Part shown: positions 1 to 9,723 of the stretch, piece after piece | Layout of the letters: every line of letters starts with the position of its first letter | How positions within the stretch are numbered: position 1 is the stretch's first letter | Source of the DNA: Nitrosarchaeum koreense MY1 | GTDB taxonomy: Archaea > Thermoproteota > Nitrososphaeria > Nitrososphaerales > Nitrosopumilaceae | DNA length: 64,000 nucleotides | Assembly (NCBI RefSeq): GCF_000220175.1 | Contig: NZ_AFPU01000001.1 | Coordinates: forward strand, 1,523,512-1,587,511 | Reading direction: 5' to 3' | Program-made: the position numbers and the translations under genes | Notes under the pieces: generated by a model | The model's database searches: none | What the model was told of the DNA's origin: nothing | Seen by the model: the letters and a program-made list of their open reading frames with translations, nothing else

Positions 1-654
1 CCAAAACCTATTGCAATGGATGCAGGTTCTGGAATGCATGTTAATGTTAGTTTATGGAAAGGAAAAGAGAATGTGTTTTATGATCCTGATGATGCTGATG
101 AATTAAGTCAAACTGCAAAATATTTTTGTGGTGGAATTATTAATCATGCAAAAGCATTATCTGCAATTTGTAATCCTACTACTAATTCATATCACAGACT
201 TGTCCCAGGTTATGAAGCACCAGCTTATATCGCATGGAGTGCAGGTAATAGATCTGCTATAGTTAGAGTACCACAACATCTTAAAGGTAAAAATTATGCT
301 AGCCTTAAGAGACTTGAATTTAGAGCTCCTGATCCTTCATCAAACCCATATCTGGTATTTGCTGCAGTAACTGCAGCTGGAATGGATGGAGTAAAAAAGA
401 AAATGGATCCAGGTGATCAAGTTCGTGATGATATTTTTAAAATGACAAAATCAGATAGAGCTAAAAGAGGAATAGGAGTTTTACCAAAAAGTTTAGGCGA
501 AGCAATAGATGAATTAGAAAGTGACAGAAAGTTCCTTCTTCCAATTTATACAAATGATGTCATTGATAAAATAATTGAGTTAGGAAAAAGAGATCAACGG
601 GAAATTGCAATAAGACCACATCCTCATGAATTTTATCTGTATTTTGATATCTAA
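1..654 (+). CDS. glnA: Glutamine synthetase, C-terminal part (cut by window start)
   Basis: Open from base 1 (frame 1), so the N-terminal half lies outside the window; 217 residues are visible. Glutamine synthetase joins ammonia to glutamate using ATP in the cytoplasm and is the main ammonia-assimilating step. Seen here are the catalytic-domain signature NPTTNSYHRLVPGYEAP (near residue 60), the EFRAPDPSSNPYL segment (near 110), and a C-terminus ending HPHEFYLYFDI. These fit the type I (dodecameric) family. The stop overlaps the 3' end of the convergent small membrane-protein gene by 4 bases. The PII/Amt genes near 30-32 kb belong to the same nitrogen economy. Confidence 0.95.
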   Translation, partial: PKPIAMDAGSGMHVNVSLWKGKENVFYDPDDADELSQTAKYFCGGIINHAKALSAICNPTTNSYHRLVPGYEAPAYIAWSAGNRSAIVRVPQHLKGKNYASLKRLEFRAPDPSSNPYLVFAAVTAAGMDGVKKKMDPGDQVRDDIFKMTKSDRAKRGIGVLPKSLGEAIDELESDRKFLLPIYTNDVIDKIIELGKRDQREIAIRPHPHEFYLYFDI

Positions 655-929
655 ACTCTTCCAGTAATTTGAAAAATATAAAATAATGAAATAAATATCA
701 AAGTAAAACCTATACCAAGAAATATTATTCTCTTTTTCTCTGAAACGGCTGCTTTGTAAAGCAAAATACTACCTGCTAAGCCAACAAATAACACAATAAC
801 TCCTATTACTACACTATCAAAACTTGTATGAGTAACTAATGGATGGAAAAATCCTGACAGTAATGCAAAAAATGCTATCAAATAAACATACTTGAATCCT
901 GTTAGCATTTTTGATCTAGTCTTATTCAA
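651..929 (-). CDS. Small membrane protein, three predicted TM helices
   Basis: A 92-residue protein with three hydrophobic stretches (about residues 13-32, 40-58 and 69-88), the last two separated by a basic loop (SEKKR). No family is recognised. The frame opens with TTG at 929; an internal ATG at 908 is an alternative start. It is convergent with glutamine synthetase, the two stop regions overlapping by 4 bases. Length, hydrophobic pattern and tight packing against glnA support a real gene, but there is no functional evidence. Confidence 0.6.
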   Translation of the reverse strand: MNKTRSKMLTGFKYVYLIAFFALLSGFFHPLVTHTSFDSVVIGVIVLFVGLAGSILLYKAAVSEKKRIIFLGIGFTLIFISLFYIFQITGRV

Positions 930-988
930 TATGGTTTGTAAATATGATAATCAAATAAACTTTTGAAAAATAATTTTTATTAAAAAAT

Positions 989-2692
989 TTACATCATTCC
1001 GCCCATATCAGGCATTCCACCCATACCGCCCATTCCAGGCATTCCACCCATACCGCCCATTCCAGGCATTCCACCTTCTGCTCCTGGTGGTGGTCCTGCA
1101 GATTTTTGTGTGGCAATGACATCATCAATTCTAAGAATCATACAGGCTGCTTCTGCTGCTGCTGAAACAATCTGAAGTTTAACTGCTAAAGGTTCAATTA
1201 TATCACTTGATTTCATATTTCCGATTTTGCCTTTCATAACATCAATTCCAGTCCATTTTTCTCCTTTCATTTGTCTAGAACGAAGAACTGTTAGTGTATC
1301 AATTGGATCCATTCCAGCATTTTCTGAAAGTGTTAATGGAATTGATTCTAAAGAATCAGCAAATTTTTCAGCAGCGAGTTGTTCTCTACCTTCTAATGAT
1401 TTTGCCCAACTTCTTATCTTAGTTGCAGCATAAGTTTCAGGGGCACCGCCTCCTGCAACAATTTCTGGTTTTTCAATTACATCTTTTACTACCATTAGTG
1501 AATCATGAACCGAACGTTCAACCTCATCAACAACTCTTTGAGAGCCGCCACGAAGAAGTAAAGTAACAGATTTTGGATGCTTGCAGCCTTCAATGAATAC
1601 CCATTTGTCTTCTTCAATTTTTCTTTCCTCTACAAGTTGAGCATCTCCTAGATCTTTTTCAAATATATCATCAAGATTGTTTACTATTCTAGCACCAGTT
1701 GCTTTTGCAAGTTTTGTAAGATCACTTTCTTTGATTCTTCGAACTGCAATGATTCCTGCTTTTGCTAGATAGTGTTGAGCCATGTCATCAATTCCTTTTT
1801 GACATAATACTACATTTGCTCCAGAGCCAATTACTTTATCGACCATATTCTTTAACATTCTATTTTCCTCATCAAGAAATGATTTCAATTGTTGTGGATT
1901 TGAAATGTTAATTTTAGCATCGGTTTCGGTTTTACTGATTTCTAATGCTTTGTTAATTAAGGCTATTTTTGCATCAGAAATTTTTCTTGGCATTCCCCCA
2001 TGAACAATTTCTTTATCAAGTACAATACCTTGGATAATAACAGAATCTTTAATCGAGCCACCGGCTTTCTTTTCTACTTTAATATCATCAATATCAACAT
2101 TAAACTTTTCACCTTCTTTTTCAACAACTGCTAGAACTGCTTTTACAATAATATCGGCTAATTGATCAGAATCTTTTCTTACCAATTTTGTTTGCATGGA
2201 TGTTTTTGCAATTTTATTTAGAATTGTTTTGTCATTTGCAGATACTGTCTCAGATATTTCTTGAAGGAATTGTTTTGCCTTTTTTGCAGCTTTTCTATAT
2301 CCATCTACAATAATTGTTGGGTGAACATTCTGATCTAAAAGTGATTCAGCGTTTTCCAAAAGTGCACCTGCTAAAATAACAGCAGATGTTGTACCATCAC
2401 CAACTTCATTATCTGTTGTTTTTGAAATTTCAACGAGCATTTTTGCTGCTGGATGTTGTACATCAATTTCTTTGAGAATTGTTGCACCATCATTTGTAAT
2501 TGTAACGTCTCCAAGTGAGTCAACAAGCATCTTATCCATACCTCTTGGACCAAGACTGGAATGTACAATTTCAGCAATAATCTTGGCTGCTGCTATATTG
2601 TTTTTTTGTGCGTCTCGTCCTTTGGTTTCAGAGCCTCCTTCTTTTAGTAAGACAACCGGCATAGTGCCTTTAGAAGTTGCTTGCATACCCAT
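989..2692 (-). CDS. thsA: Thermosome subunit (group II chaperonin)
   Basis: ATP-driven cytosolic chaperonin of the TCP-1/Hsp60 group II family, which folds proteins in a double-ring chamber. Seen: [18 protein letters not shown] and [12 protein letters not shown] near the N-terminus, [15 protein letters not shown] (ATP/Mg site), a GGGAPE motif around residue 400, and the Gly-Met-rich C-terminal tail (repeated GGMPGMGGM) typical of archaeal thermosomes. Length (567 aa) is normal. The frame extends upstream to a TTG at 2710, but a TATA box at 2716-2723 is 28 bases before the ATG at 2692, so a leaderless mRNA starting with that ATG is preferred; the ATG at 2686 is also possible. The alpha or beta subunit cannot be assigned from sequence alone. 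Transcribed divergently from glyA. Confidence 0.95.
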   Translation of the reverse strand: MGMQATSKGTMPVVLLKEGGSETKGRDAQKNNIAAAKIIAEIVHSSLGPRGMDKMLVDSLGDVTITNDGATILKEIDVQHPAAKMLVEISKTTDNEVGDGTTSAVILAGALLENAESLLDQNVHPTIIVDGYRKAAKKAKQFLQEISETVSANDKTILNKIAKTSMQTKLVRKDSDQLADIIVKAVLAVVEKEGEKFNVDIDDIKVEKKAGGSIKDSVIIQGIVLDKEIVHGGMPRKISDAKIALINKALEISKTETDAKINISNPQQLKSFLDEENRMLKNMVDKVIGSGANVVLCQKGIDDMAQHYLAKAGIIAVRRIKESDLTKLAKATGARIVNNLDDIFEKDLGDAQLVEERKIEEDKWVFIEGCKHPKSVTLLLRGGSQRVVDEVERSVHDSLMVVKDVIEKPEIVAGGGAPETYAATKIRSWAKSLEGREQLAAEKFADSLESIPLTLSENAGMDPIDTLTVLRSRQMKGEKWTGIDVMKGKIGNMKSSDIIEPLAVKLQIVSAAAEAACMILRIDDVIATQKSAGPPPGAEGGMPGMGGMGGMPGMGGMGGMPDMGGMM

Positions 2693-2715
2693 AGAAAGAA
2701 AAACGCCCAATTCCC

Positions 2716-2723
2716 CTTTTATA
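2716..2723 (-). promoter_or_regulatory. TATA box of the thermosome gene
   Basis: Minus-strand TATAAAAG, followed by GGGG, centred 28 bases before the ATG at 2692. This is the archaeal spacing for transcription that starts at or next to the start codon. It decides the start of the chaperonin gene. Confidence 0.65.
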
Positions 2724-2770
2724 CGTTGCAGATCAAAAAATCGTAAATAAAATAGTCAAAAATCGGTGTT

Positions 2771-2778
2771 TTTAAATT
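2771..2778 (+). promoter_or_regulatory. TATA-like box of glyA
   Basis: TTTAAATT centred about 26 bases before the ATG at 2800. It places transcription start at that codon and argues against the upstream in-frame TTG at 2791. Confidence 0.5.
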
Positions 2779-2799
2779 GGGAAATTTAATTTGCAAAAC

Positions 2800-4122
2800 A
2801 TGGCAAAATCGTCAAATAAAGAATCTTACAATAAAATTTTCTCAAATTTAAAAGAACATCATAAATGGTTTGAAAATTCTATTCCATTAATTGCAAGTGA
2901 GAACATACCTAGTCCTGCTGTTAGAGAGGCAATAACATCAGATTTTGGAAATAGATATGCCGAAGGTTGGCCAGGTGAGAGAGTCTATGCAGGATGTGTG
3001 TACATTGATGAGGTTGAGTTTGAATGTATGAAGCTTGCAAAGAAGTTGTATAAGGCAAAATTTGCAGATGTAAGACCTATCTCTGGTGTGGTTGCTAATC
3101 TTGCAGTATATTCTGCTTTTACAAACCCAGGCGATGTAATGCTAGCACCTTCAATTCCTGCGGGAGGTCATATTTCTCATGGTAAGAAAGAACATTCAGG
3201 AACTGCCGGATTAGTTCATGGTTTGGAAATTGAATTTTATCCATTTGATGCAGAAGAGATGACAATTGATGTTGAAAAGACAAAACAGAAAGTTGAGGAA
3301 TTAAAGAAAGCGGGTAATCTGCCAAAAATGGCAATGTTTGGCGGATCGTTGTTTTTGTTTCCACATCCTGTTAAAGAATTAGCAGATTTTCTAAAGAGTT
3401 TTGATATGCATATCAATTATGATGCTGCACATGTTGCTGGATTAATTGCTGGTGGAAGATTTCAGGATCCATTACGAGAAGGTGCAGACACTATGACAAT
3501 GAGTACTCATAAAACTTTGTTTGGGCCACAAGGAGGACTTGTTTTAGGTTCTGAGAAACATGAAGAACCGATCAAGAAAGCAACATTCCCAGGATTAACT
3601 AGTAGTCATCACATTCATCATATGGCAGGTAAAGCAGTAGCATTTGCAGAAGCATTAGAATTTGGAAAAGATTACGCTAACCAAGTTATTAAAAATGCCA
3701 AAGTGTTTGCAGAATCACTTAATGACGCAGGTTTTAAAGTTCTAGGTGAAAAGAGAGGGTTTACTGAATCACATCAAATTGCTGTTAATGTTTTAGATTA
3801 TTCTGATGGAGGAAAAGTTGAAGCAGATTTAGAAAAAGCTAACATCATTGTAAATAGACAACTTATTCCAGGTGACATCAAAGCTGGTCGTAATTATTTT
3901 CATCCTGGAGGAATTAGACTAGGAGTTTCTGAAATTACTAGACTAGGCATGAAACAAAACGAGATGAAAGAGATTGCATCATATATCAAAGAGGTAATAA
4001 TTGATAAAAAAGATCCCAAGAAAATTCTTACAAAAGTAAAATCTTTTAGAAAGAATTATCAAAAAGTTCATTATTGTTTTGATAAAAAACTTGGGGCTTA
4101 TGAATACGTAAAATTAAGATAA
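2800..4122 (+). CDS. glyA: Serine hydroxymethyltransferase
   Basis: PLP enzyme interconverting serine and glycine with transfer of a one-carbon unit to a pterin carrier. Seen: IPLIASEN near the N-terminus, NRYAEGWPGERVYAG, INYDAAHVAGLIAGG (PLP-binding Asp/His region), and the lysine motif TMSTHKTLFGPQGG around residue 230, where the Lys carries PLP. C-terminal features (FHPGGIRLGVSEITR) also fit the family. At 440 residues the length is normal. A TTG nine bases upstream is in frame, but the TATA spacing favours the ATG used here. It ends 4 bases before the stop of the convergent PolD large subunit gene. Confidence 0.95.
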   Translation: MAKSSNKESYNKIFSNLKEHHKWFENSIPLIASENIPSPAVREAITSDFGNRYAEGWPGERVYAGCVYIDEVEFECMKLAKKLYKAKFADVRPISGVVANLAVYSAFTNPGDVMLAPSIPAGGHISHGKKEHSGTAGLVHGLEIEFYPFDAEEMTIDVEKTKQKVEELKKAGNLPKMAMFGGSLFLFPHPVKELADFLKSFDMHINYDAAHVAGLIAGGRFQDPLREGADTMTMSTHKTLFGPQGGLVLGSEKHEEPIKKATFPGLTSSHHIHHMAGKAVAFAEALEFGKDYANQVIKNAKVFAESLNDAGFKVLGEKRGFTESHQIAVNVLDYSDGGKVEADLEKANIIVNRQLIPGDIKAGRNYFHPGGIRLGVSEITRLGMKQNEMKEIASYIKEVIIDKKDPKKILTKVKSFRKNYQKVHYCFDKKLGAYEYVKLR

Positions 4123-4126
4123 AATT

Positions 4127-7100
4127 CTAAGTATAATCACTTAAGAGTGATTGATCTCCTTTGTTCTTTCCAAAAACTAGATCAATTTCATCAGATAATG
4201 CATGAATTCGTCCTCTTTGATAAGCTCCAACATCATATTTATCGACTAACCTCTTTGCAAGTTTGAGATATTTTTCTACAGAGCCTCTTGTAATTGTGGG
4301 AATTAAATTATGACCACAAATGCAAGTTTGAATTAAAGGGATTCTGCGATATGATTTTCCACATCCTGTACATCTAAAATTTTGTCTAGCATAAGCACGT
4401 AGGTTTCCCATAATATCTGGAACTAGGTGAGTGGAAATTACATTTGAAACAATTTCAGATGTATTTACAGCATCTATAAGTTCAGCATTTTTAATTTGCA
4501 TATCAAATTTATCAAGCATTGAACCAAGTGTAGAATAAGCGCTACGTGATTTTGATGTTGTAAGTGAAGTTGTAGAATGTGTAAAATAATATCCAAAAAA
4601 CTGTCTCTCTGTTTCAAGACGTGATTTGATTATTTCTACACAAGCAACATCTGGAGCTTTATTTTGTTGAATTGTAGATTTAAAGAATTCAAGTGGTAAA
4701 AATTTAACAACTTCAAGATTGTGTGCTTGTGGTTGAGATTCATGTGGCAATACAAGTGGTTGAATCAATAATGGTGCATCCATTAAACCCCCAATTCTAT
4801 CAGAAAGAAATTGTCTTGAAAAATTTAGAAGACTATCCATCAATAACATAATAGAATCAGCATCACCATCAGCATCTCTTCTTTTTGCAGAATGCCAATT
4901 AGGAGTTGCAAAACAAACATGTGTTTCAGTATAACCAATTATTCTTCCAACAATACCTACAGATGTGTGTGGTGCTAATCCAATTATTAGATGACCAATT
5001 AAATCGTCTGTATTTTTAACATTATAGAAGATTGATTTTTCATAAAATTTTTCTAAAATAGTATCAATGTATTTACATATAGATACTAGATATTTTCCGC
5101 TTTCGTTTGGAATAATTACATCTTGCATCCGAAGTTCAACTGTTTGATTTGGATCAGTTAGTGGTTTTCCATCAATATCATGAGTATATCCTAATTCGTT
5201 TAGTTTTTCAATAGATGTGCCTATCCATGATGGTTGAAATTGAGTAAGAGGAGAATTTGTTGCATCAAAACGAACAGTTCCATCTTTGAATACTGTAAGA
5301 CCAAAATTTTGACGAACTAGTCCTTTTTCTAATGGTTCAGCTATTCTATCTTGATTGATTAGTTCTTTAACTCCTTTAAATGGCTCTTGTGCACGTAAGC
5401 CCATTTTTTCTTGTGCTAGCAATAATTTTGATTTTAATGGAAATGCCTGATGAGAATGAGATGATGCCTTTCGTTTACATTTTTCACAAAATGGATTATC
5501 AAGTATGTCTCGACAATTCCCACATCGATAAACTATTGTTGTTTTGATGCCACATTTAGAGCATTTAATGCCAATTGACGGCTCATTACATCCTTGACAA
5601 GATCTATTGAAAATATTTGTGAAAAAATTGTCTTGTCTTGATGCTTTTAAGAGATCTCTAGTTGGACCTCCTTTATCATTGATGGGAAATAAAACATGAG
5701 TTGGTGGTTTCATTTGTCGTGGTGCTGCTTTTTCAGGCCTTCCTATTCTAACTCCAATTGAAGTTGAAAATTTATTTTTAATTATAATTCCGGATGATTT
5801 TGAAATAATTTGTGGGATTGATAAATCGTTTATCTCTGGCTCATGTCTAAAAAGAAGATTATAAAAAATTCTAGCTTCTTCTTTTTCAAGAATTATTTGG
5901 GTATTATTCATTTTATGAGGAACTCCGAGTTTTTCAAGAATATTTTTTGTTTCTATAGAATATTCTATAGAGTTTTCATTAATCTTTACTGGATGTAATA
6001 TTTGTAAAAATTCTTCTGACGATATTTGATCCCAATAATACAAGTATTGTGGGTGTAATGGTATTTGAAAATCTATTGATAGTTTTAATGCTTCATCCAA
6101 AGTAGGAATTTTAGTTAGAAACTGAATTAAAAATTCATCATCGGGGGCATATTTTGCTAATTTTTCTTTTAACTCCTCAATCCAAAATTCTTCAACATAT
6201 CCTGAAGGTATGAGTTGTGCATTGTTTTCTAGAAAATCACCAAATGAAATTAAAATATCACCTAAATGGAGAATTTTTTCGATCTCTCCTTTAATTTCAA
6301 TTCCATGCTTAACATCTTTAATTTTTATAACATTACCATTTTTGAGTCGGACTATTGGAGTGTCAATAGAATCAACAAAAGCTACTGTTGCTCCTTTGCC
6401 TGGAATATCAGTTTTGACTTGAGTGCCAACAGCAATTGTATGATCTAAAATTTCTGCAATTACAGGATTAATTCCCACTGCTGCAAACCCTGTATTACAT
6501 GCTCTACCATATCTTAATCGAAAACCCCCAAGTTTGTTAGGCATAGATAGTACAGATCTTCCTGTAATAACTTCCCGCATTCTCTTTGCTGCAGCATCTT
6601 CTTGGTTATCTCCTGTTTGAACAGCCCCTTTTAGATCTCCTAACCACTCCCAACCATCCAGTTGATACATTTCGATTCTTTTGAGTAGTTTTTTAGATCT
6701 TCCGATTAACCCATCATTTAAAACTCGTAATGCTCCTCCCCTAACTCTATTTGTTGTGATACGAGTCATTCCTTTGTGATTTACAACTTCGAAAGGATCT
6801 GTATCTACACCGTTTAATTCTACAGGTAGATGTGAAATTACATGTTCTATGTCTTCATCTAGTATATGAAATTGAAAACTACTAGCTTCTCTTTCATAAA
6901 TTCGAAGTTCTTCAATAAATCTACCAGTCTCATCATCAAAACAATTTGCTTGATATTTTGATAAGCCAACTGCTTTTCTCACATGATCAGCAATTAAGAT
7001 TGTTACTGCAGACTCGGTTCCACCTGCTGAACGCATTGGTCCAGCAATAGATACGGAGAGATATTCGCTTCCATCTTTATTTTTCTTTATCTTTACTTCA

Positions 7101-7504
7101 CTAATTCCTTGAAGTGGAGCAATTGTAACTCCTTCTGTAACAATAGCTAACCCCACTCTAACCGCTAGATCTAATTTTTCTTCTAGAGTAGCATCATTTA
7201 ATGAATATTTTCCTAATGCAATTTCTTTTGATAAAATTAATGCTGATAGTTCTTTTCCATGGATTTGTAAAAGTACTCGTAAAGGTTCTGCAATATCAAT
7301 ATCGTGCATTTTTGAAACTCGATCTGCTAAATCAAATGCAATTTTAGGCTCAATTATTCCTGATGAATCAACCAAGGTTGATTTGGCCATAGCTGCATGT
7401 TCAAAAATAGCATAGGTGTCTTTTGAGAGGTTGGAATAATAATCAAGATAGTAATTTGGCATCTTAATACCACTTATACGAGAAATGGCATCGTTTTCAG
7501 ACAT
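4127..7504 (-). CDS. polC: DNA polymerase D large subunit (DP2), catalytic
   Basis: Catalytic subunit of the archaeal two-subunit family D replicative polymerase. Seen: a conserved N-terminal half (SIAGPMRSAGGTESAV; FRLRYGRACNTGF), a Cys-rich zinc region around residues 640-690 (CQGC, CSKC, CGNC, CEKC), the catalytic acidic loop DADGDADS near residue 878 that matches the (N/D)ADGDxDS motif of DP2, and a C-terminal zinc module (CTGC and CICG near 1045-1065). Length of 1125 aa is near the family norm. I see no intein between the catalytic motifs, unlike many euryarchaeal DP2 genes. The GGGP synthase gene lies just upstream on the same strand, so the two may be cotranscribed. The small subunit is at 11776-13230. 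Confidence 0.95.
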   Translation of the reverse strand: MSENDAISRISGIKMPNYYLDYYSNLSKDTYAIFEHAAMAKSTLVDSSGIIEPKIAFDLADRVSKMHDIDIAEPLRVLLQIHGKELSALILSKEIALGKYSLNDATLEEKLDLAVRVGLAIVTEGVTIAPLQGISEVKIKKNKDGSEYLSVSIAGPMRSAGGTESAVTILIADHVRKAVGLSKYQANCFDDETGRFIEELRIYEREASSFQFHILDEDIEHVISHLPVELNGVDTDPFEVVNHKGMTRITTNRVRGGALRVLNDGLIGRSKKLLKRIEMYQLDGWEWLGDLKGAVQTGDNQEDAAAKRMREVITGRSVLSMPNKLGGFRLRYGRACNTGFAAVGINPVIAEILDHTIAVGTQVKTDIPGKGATVAFVDSIDTPIVRLKNGNVIKIKDVKHGIEIKGEIEKILHLGDILISFGDFLENNAQLIPSGYVEEFWIEELKEKLAKYAPDDEFLIQFLTKIPTLDEALKLSIDFQIPLHPQYLYYWDQISSEEFLQILHPVKINENSIEYSIETKNILEKLGVPHKMNNTQIILEKEEARIFYNLLFRHEPEINDLSIPQIISKSSGIIIKNKFSTSIGVRIGRPEKAAPRQMKPPTHVLFPINDKGGPTRDLLKASRQDNFFTNIFNRSCQGCNEPSIGIKCSKCGIKTTIVYRCGNCRDILDNPFCEKCKRKASSHSHQAFPLKSKLLLAQEKMGLRAQEPFKGVKELINQDRIAEPLEKGLVRQNFGLTVFKDGTVRFDATNSPLTQFQPSWIGTSIEKLNELGYTHDIDGKPLTDPNQTVELRMQDVIIPNESGKYLVSICKYIDTILEKFYEKSIFYNVKNTDDLIGHLIIGLAPHTSVGIVGRIIGYTETHVCFATPNWHSAKRRDADGDADSIMLLMDSLLNFSRQFLSDRIGGLMDAPLLIQPLVLPHESQPQAHNLEVVKFLPLEFFKSTIQQNKAPDVACVEIIKSRLETERQFFGYYFTHSTTSLTTSKSRSAYSTLGSMLDKFDMQIKNAELIDAVNTSEIVSNVISTHLVPDIMGNLRAYARQNFRCTGCGKSYRRIPLIQTCICGHNLIPTITRGSVEKYLKLAKRLVDKYDVGAYQRGRIHALSDEIDLVFGKNKGDQSLLSDYT

Positions 7505-7516
7505 ATTATGGTCTAA

Positions 7517-8269
7517 TTACTTACTTCTTTGAATTGCTTTTGTTATTTCAGCTAGTTTCTTAATACTTCCACCTTTCTCTAGAAAGGTTCCAATAACAAG
7601 GGCATCGGCACCAGCTTTTACTAAATCTGAAGCAGTTTTAGTGTCCCTAATTCCACCGCCTACTATCAAAAATCCATTAAATGCTTTTCTTACTGTCTTA
7701 ACCATCTCTGGAGTAACACTAGATTTTGCTCCAGAACCTGCTTCCAAATAGACAAATCTCATTCCAAGAAATTGTGCAGCGAGGGCGTATGCTGCTGCAA
7801 TTTTTGGTTTTTCAAAAGGTATGCCTCTTGCTGAACCTACAAACCATGCTGAAGTTCCATCTCCAATAACCAAATATGCAGTAGGAAGTGGTTCCAATCC
7901 AAATTTAAGAACACTTGGTGCTCCTAATGCCTGTGCTTGAGTAATAAAATATGGATTTTCAGAATTCATAAGTGAACTAAAAAGGATAGCATCCGCATCA
8001 GGTACAACTCCTGTGATGTTTCCAGGGAAGAGTATGATTGGAATTTTAATGCCTTTTTTAATGCCTTTTACAACTTTAGCCATTTCAATTTGATCTGTTG
8101 CAGATGAGCCACCTACAAGAATTGCAGACGCGCCTATTTTTTCAACATCTTGAGCAAGTTTTTGTGAAGATTCTAACTTAGATTCTTCAGAATCAATTAA
8201 TACAAACAACAATGCATTTTTCTTTTCAAGTTCAGATTTTAGGAAGGATTCAACTTTATTTCCAGTCAT
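7517..8269 (-). CDS. Geranylgeranylglyceryl phosphate synthase
   Basis: Prenyltransferase with a TIM-barrel fold that forms the first ether bond of archaeal membrane lipids, from sn-glycerol-1-phosphate and GGPP. Seen: VGGSSATDQIEMAKVVKGIK (phosphate and substrate region), FPGNITGVVPDADAILF, YLEAGSGAKSSVTPEMV, and the C-terminal phosphate-binding GGGIRDTKTASDLVKAGAD. The 250-residue length matches the family. Start ATG at 8269. It lies 12 bases upstream of the PolD large-subunit gene on the same strand. The pathway connects with the AcnX-type mevalonate enzyme pair at 59.9-61.4 kb. Confidence 0.93.
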   Translation of the reverse strand: MTGNKVESFLKSELEKKNALLFVLIDSEESKLESSQKLAQDVEKIGASAILVGGSSATDQIEMAKVVKGIKKGIKIPIILFPGNITGVVPDADAILFSSLMNSENPYFITQAQALGAPSVLKFGLEPLPTAYLVIGDGTSAWFVGSARGIPFEKPKIAAAYALAAQFLGMRFVYLEAGSGAKSSVTPEMVKTVRKAFNGFLIVGGGIRDTKTASDLVKAGADALVIGTFLEKGGSIKKLAEITKAIQRSK

Positions 8270-8333
8270 AAAGGGGATTTGTAGATGACTCTTTAAAGTT
8301 TAATTGTAGTGTGGTATACAGAATTGTATAGCT

Positions 8334-8696
8334 ATGGCAGAGTTTGAAAAATCTAATTTTAATAATATTATTAAACAAATTATAAAAAAATCATTGTTTA
8401 CTGAACGACAAATTGAAATTATTTTAAATCAGAAAGATCTTCTAAACTCTAAATTCAGTATAAGTAAAGGTGCGTATTATAGGCAAGTTGGTCAATCTAG
8501 AGATAAATTAGTAGCATTATTCTATTCAATCATGCTTTTACGAGGTTTAGGCATACTTTTACCAGATGATATTGATGTGATATCAAAACTTTCTGAGCAG
8601 ATTCGTGTGATAAATGAGAGTGATATATTCCCAGAAAGAGAAGAAGAGGTCATCAATGTGATTGATAGATTAGTACGTCAGGCATGTAATGTGTGA
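8334..8696 (+). CDS. Conserved helical protein, function unknown
   Basis: A 120-residue, mostly helical soluble protein with alternating Lys/Ile-rich and acidic segments and a C-terminal stretch EREEEVINVIDRLVRQA. There are no TM segments or metal motifs. The YYRQVGQSRDKLVALFYSI region could be the recognition half of a small helix-turn-helix, but this is weak. It is divergent from GGGP synthase and precedes a membrane-anchored winged-helix protein on the same strand. Coding is supported by length and composition; no function is assigned. Confidence 0.7.
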   Translation: MAEFEKSNFNNIIKQIIKKSLFTERQIEIILNQKDLLNSKFSISKGAYYRQVGQSRDKLVALFYSIMLLRGLGILLPDDIDVISKLSEQIRVINESDIFPEREEEVINVIDRLVRQACNV

Positions 8697-8818
8697 TATT
8701 ATAGTTAAGTAGTGATAATTGAAGTGGTTTTTTTATGATGTGATATGTGTTAATGTTAATCTAAAGTGTGAAATAATGTTGCTCAATCACGATAAATCAC
8801 AACATATGATTAATTTTT

Positions 8819-9427
8819 GTGATGTTAATTGAAATTCCTGAACCAGATGTGATTTTAGCCGTGATTATTGCATTTGTTGTAGGTTTGGTTGGTTTGTATA
8901 GTTATTACAAAATACGTCCATTCATCAAAACTAAGAGTGAAATGATAGACTCATCACAGTTAGAGCGATTAGAATATTATGAAAGACAATTAATCGATAT
9001 GAAAATACGCCTAGATTCAATGGAAATACAAGGTGTTGAACAGAAAAAGGAGGATCCGACTCTAGAGATTAAACAATATTTAGAAAAATTAACTAAAAAT
9101 CAACAAGTAATAGAAAATCCAGGAATTTCACCTAAAAAAACAGAGGATATTAGTAAAGAGCCTAAAACGATTCAGCGCATGCCTAATTTGGATCATAATA
9201 ATGCTACAGATTATGTGTTGCATCTAATCACAAACAAAGCTATGACATCACGTGATATACAAATCACATTAAAACGAAGTAGGGAGCACACTTCAAGGTT
9301 AATGAAGAAGCTTTATGATGATGGATTTGTTCAAAGAAATACAAGTACAAAACCATATACTTATTCAATTACTGAAAAAGGAAAAGAAAAGATTAATGTT
9401 TTTGAATCTAATTCATTAATTGCATAA
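8819..9427 (+). CDS. Membrane-anchored winged-helix regulator (putative)
   Basis: A 202-residue protein with one N-terminal TM helix (about residues 10-30, VILAVIIAFVVGLVGLYSYY), a coiled-coil-like charged stretch (45-75), a polar linker, and a C-terminal winged helix-turn-helix (about 130-195: NKAMTSRDIQITLKRSREH, then LYDDGFVQRN and a wing ending YSITEKGKEKI). The design suggests a DNA-binding domain tethered to the inner face of the membrane. Start is GTG 8819 or the next codon, ATG 8822. Signal and target genes are not visible. A different membrane-anchored wHTH protein is at 41159-42187. Confidence 0.8.
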   Translation: MMLIEIPEPDVILAVIIAFVVGLVGLYSYYKIRPFIKTKSEMIDSSQLERLEYYERQLIDMKIRLDSMEIQGVEQKKEDPTLEIKQYLEKLTKNQQVIENPGISPKKTEDISKEPKTIQRMPNLDHNNATDYVLHLITNKAMTSRDIQITLKRSREHTSRLMKKLYDDGFVQRNTSTKPYTYSITEKGKEKINVFESNSLIA

Positions 9428-9530
9428 CCAATTTTGGTTTATTATTTGTATTAAATTTCATTAATTTAGTTAAAAATCAAATCAAATTCAGTATTTTTAT
9501 TATTTTTTATAATTATTATAATACATTAAA

Positions 9531-9540
9531 TTATATATAT
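9531..9540 (+). promoter_or_regulatory. TATA box before the AbrB-like gene
   Basis: TTATATATAT centred about 26 bases before the GTG at 9561, the expected distance for leaderless transcription of the small AbrB-like gene. Confidence 0.5.
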
Positions 9541-9560
9541 TATTAAATTATAATGAGAAT

Positions 9561-9722
9561 GTGTCTGTTCAAGAAAATGAGGTTTTAGTTAAAATTACAT
9601 CAGCCGGAACTATTTCTATTCCTAAACAATTTAGAAAATATATGGATATTCAAAAAGGGGAATATGTTAAAGTGATATTGGGAAAAGACAGACTTATAGT
9701 TAGAAAAATTACTATATCTTAG
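9561..9722 (+). CDS. Small AbrB/SpoVT-type DNA-binding protein
   Basis: A short gene of 53 residues starting at GTG. The protein has the swapped-hairpin AbrB pattern: VKITSAGTISIPKQFRKYM, then a turn with KGEYVKVILGKDRLIVRKI. Proteins of this family dimerise through this fold and bind DNA; many are antitoxins or global regulators. No toxin gene lies next to it: upstream is the membrane wHTH protein and downstream is a convergent gene 1 base away. It stands alone with its own TATA box, so a transcription regulator is more likely than an antitoxin. Confidence 0.75.
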   Translation: MSVQENEVLVKITSAGTISIPKQFRKYMDIQKGEYVKVILGKDRLIVRKITIS

Positions 9723-9723
9723 T

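Noticed and set aside
4127-7504. Intein or inserted element in the PolD large subunit
   Set aside because: Motifs are contiguous and the length is normal; no splicing-block signature was seen.
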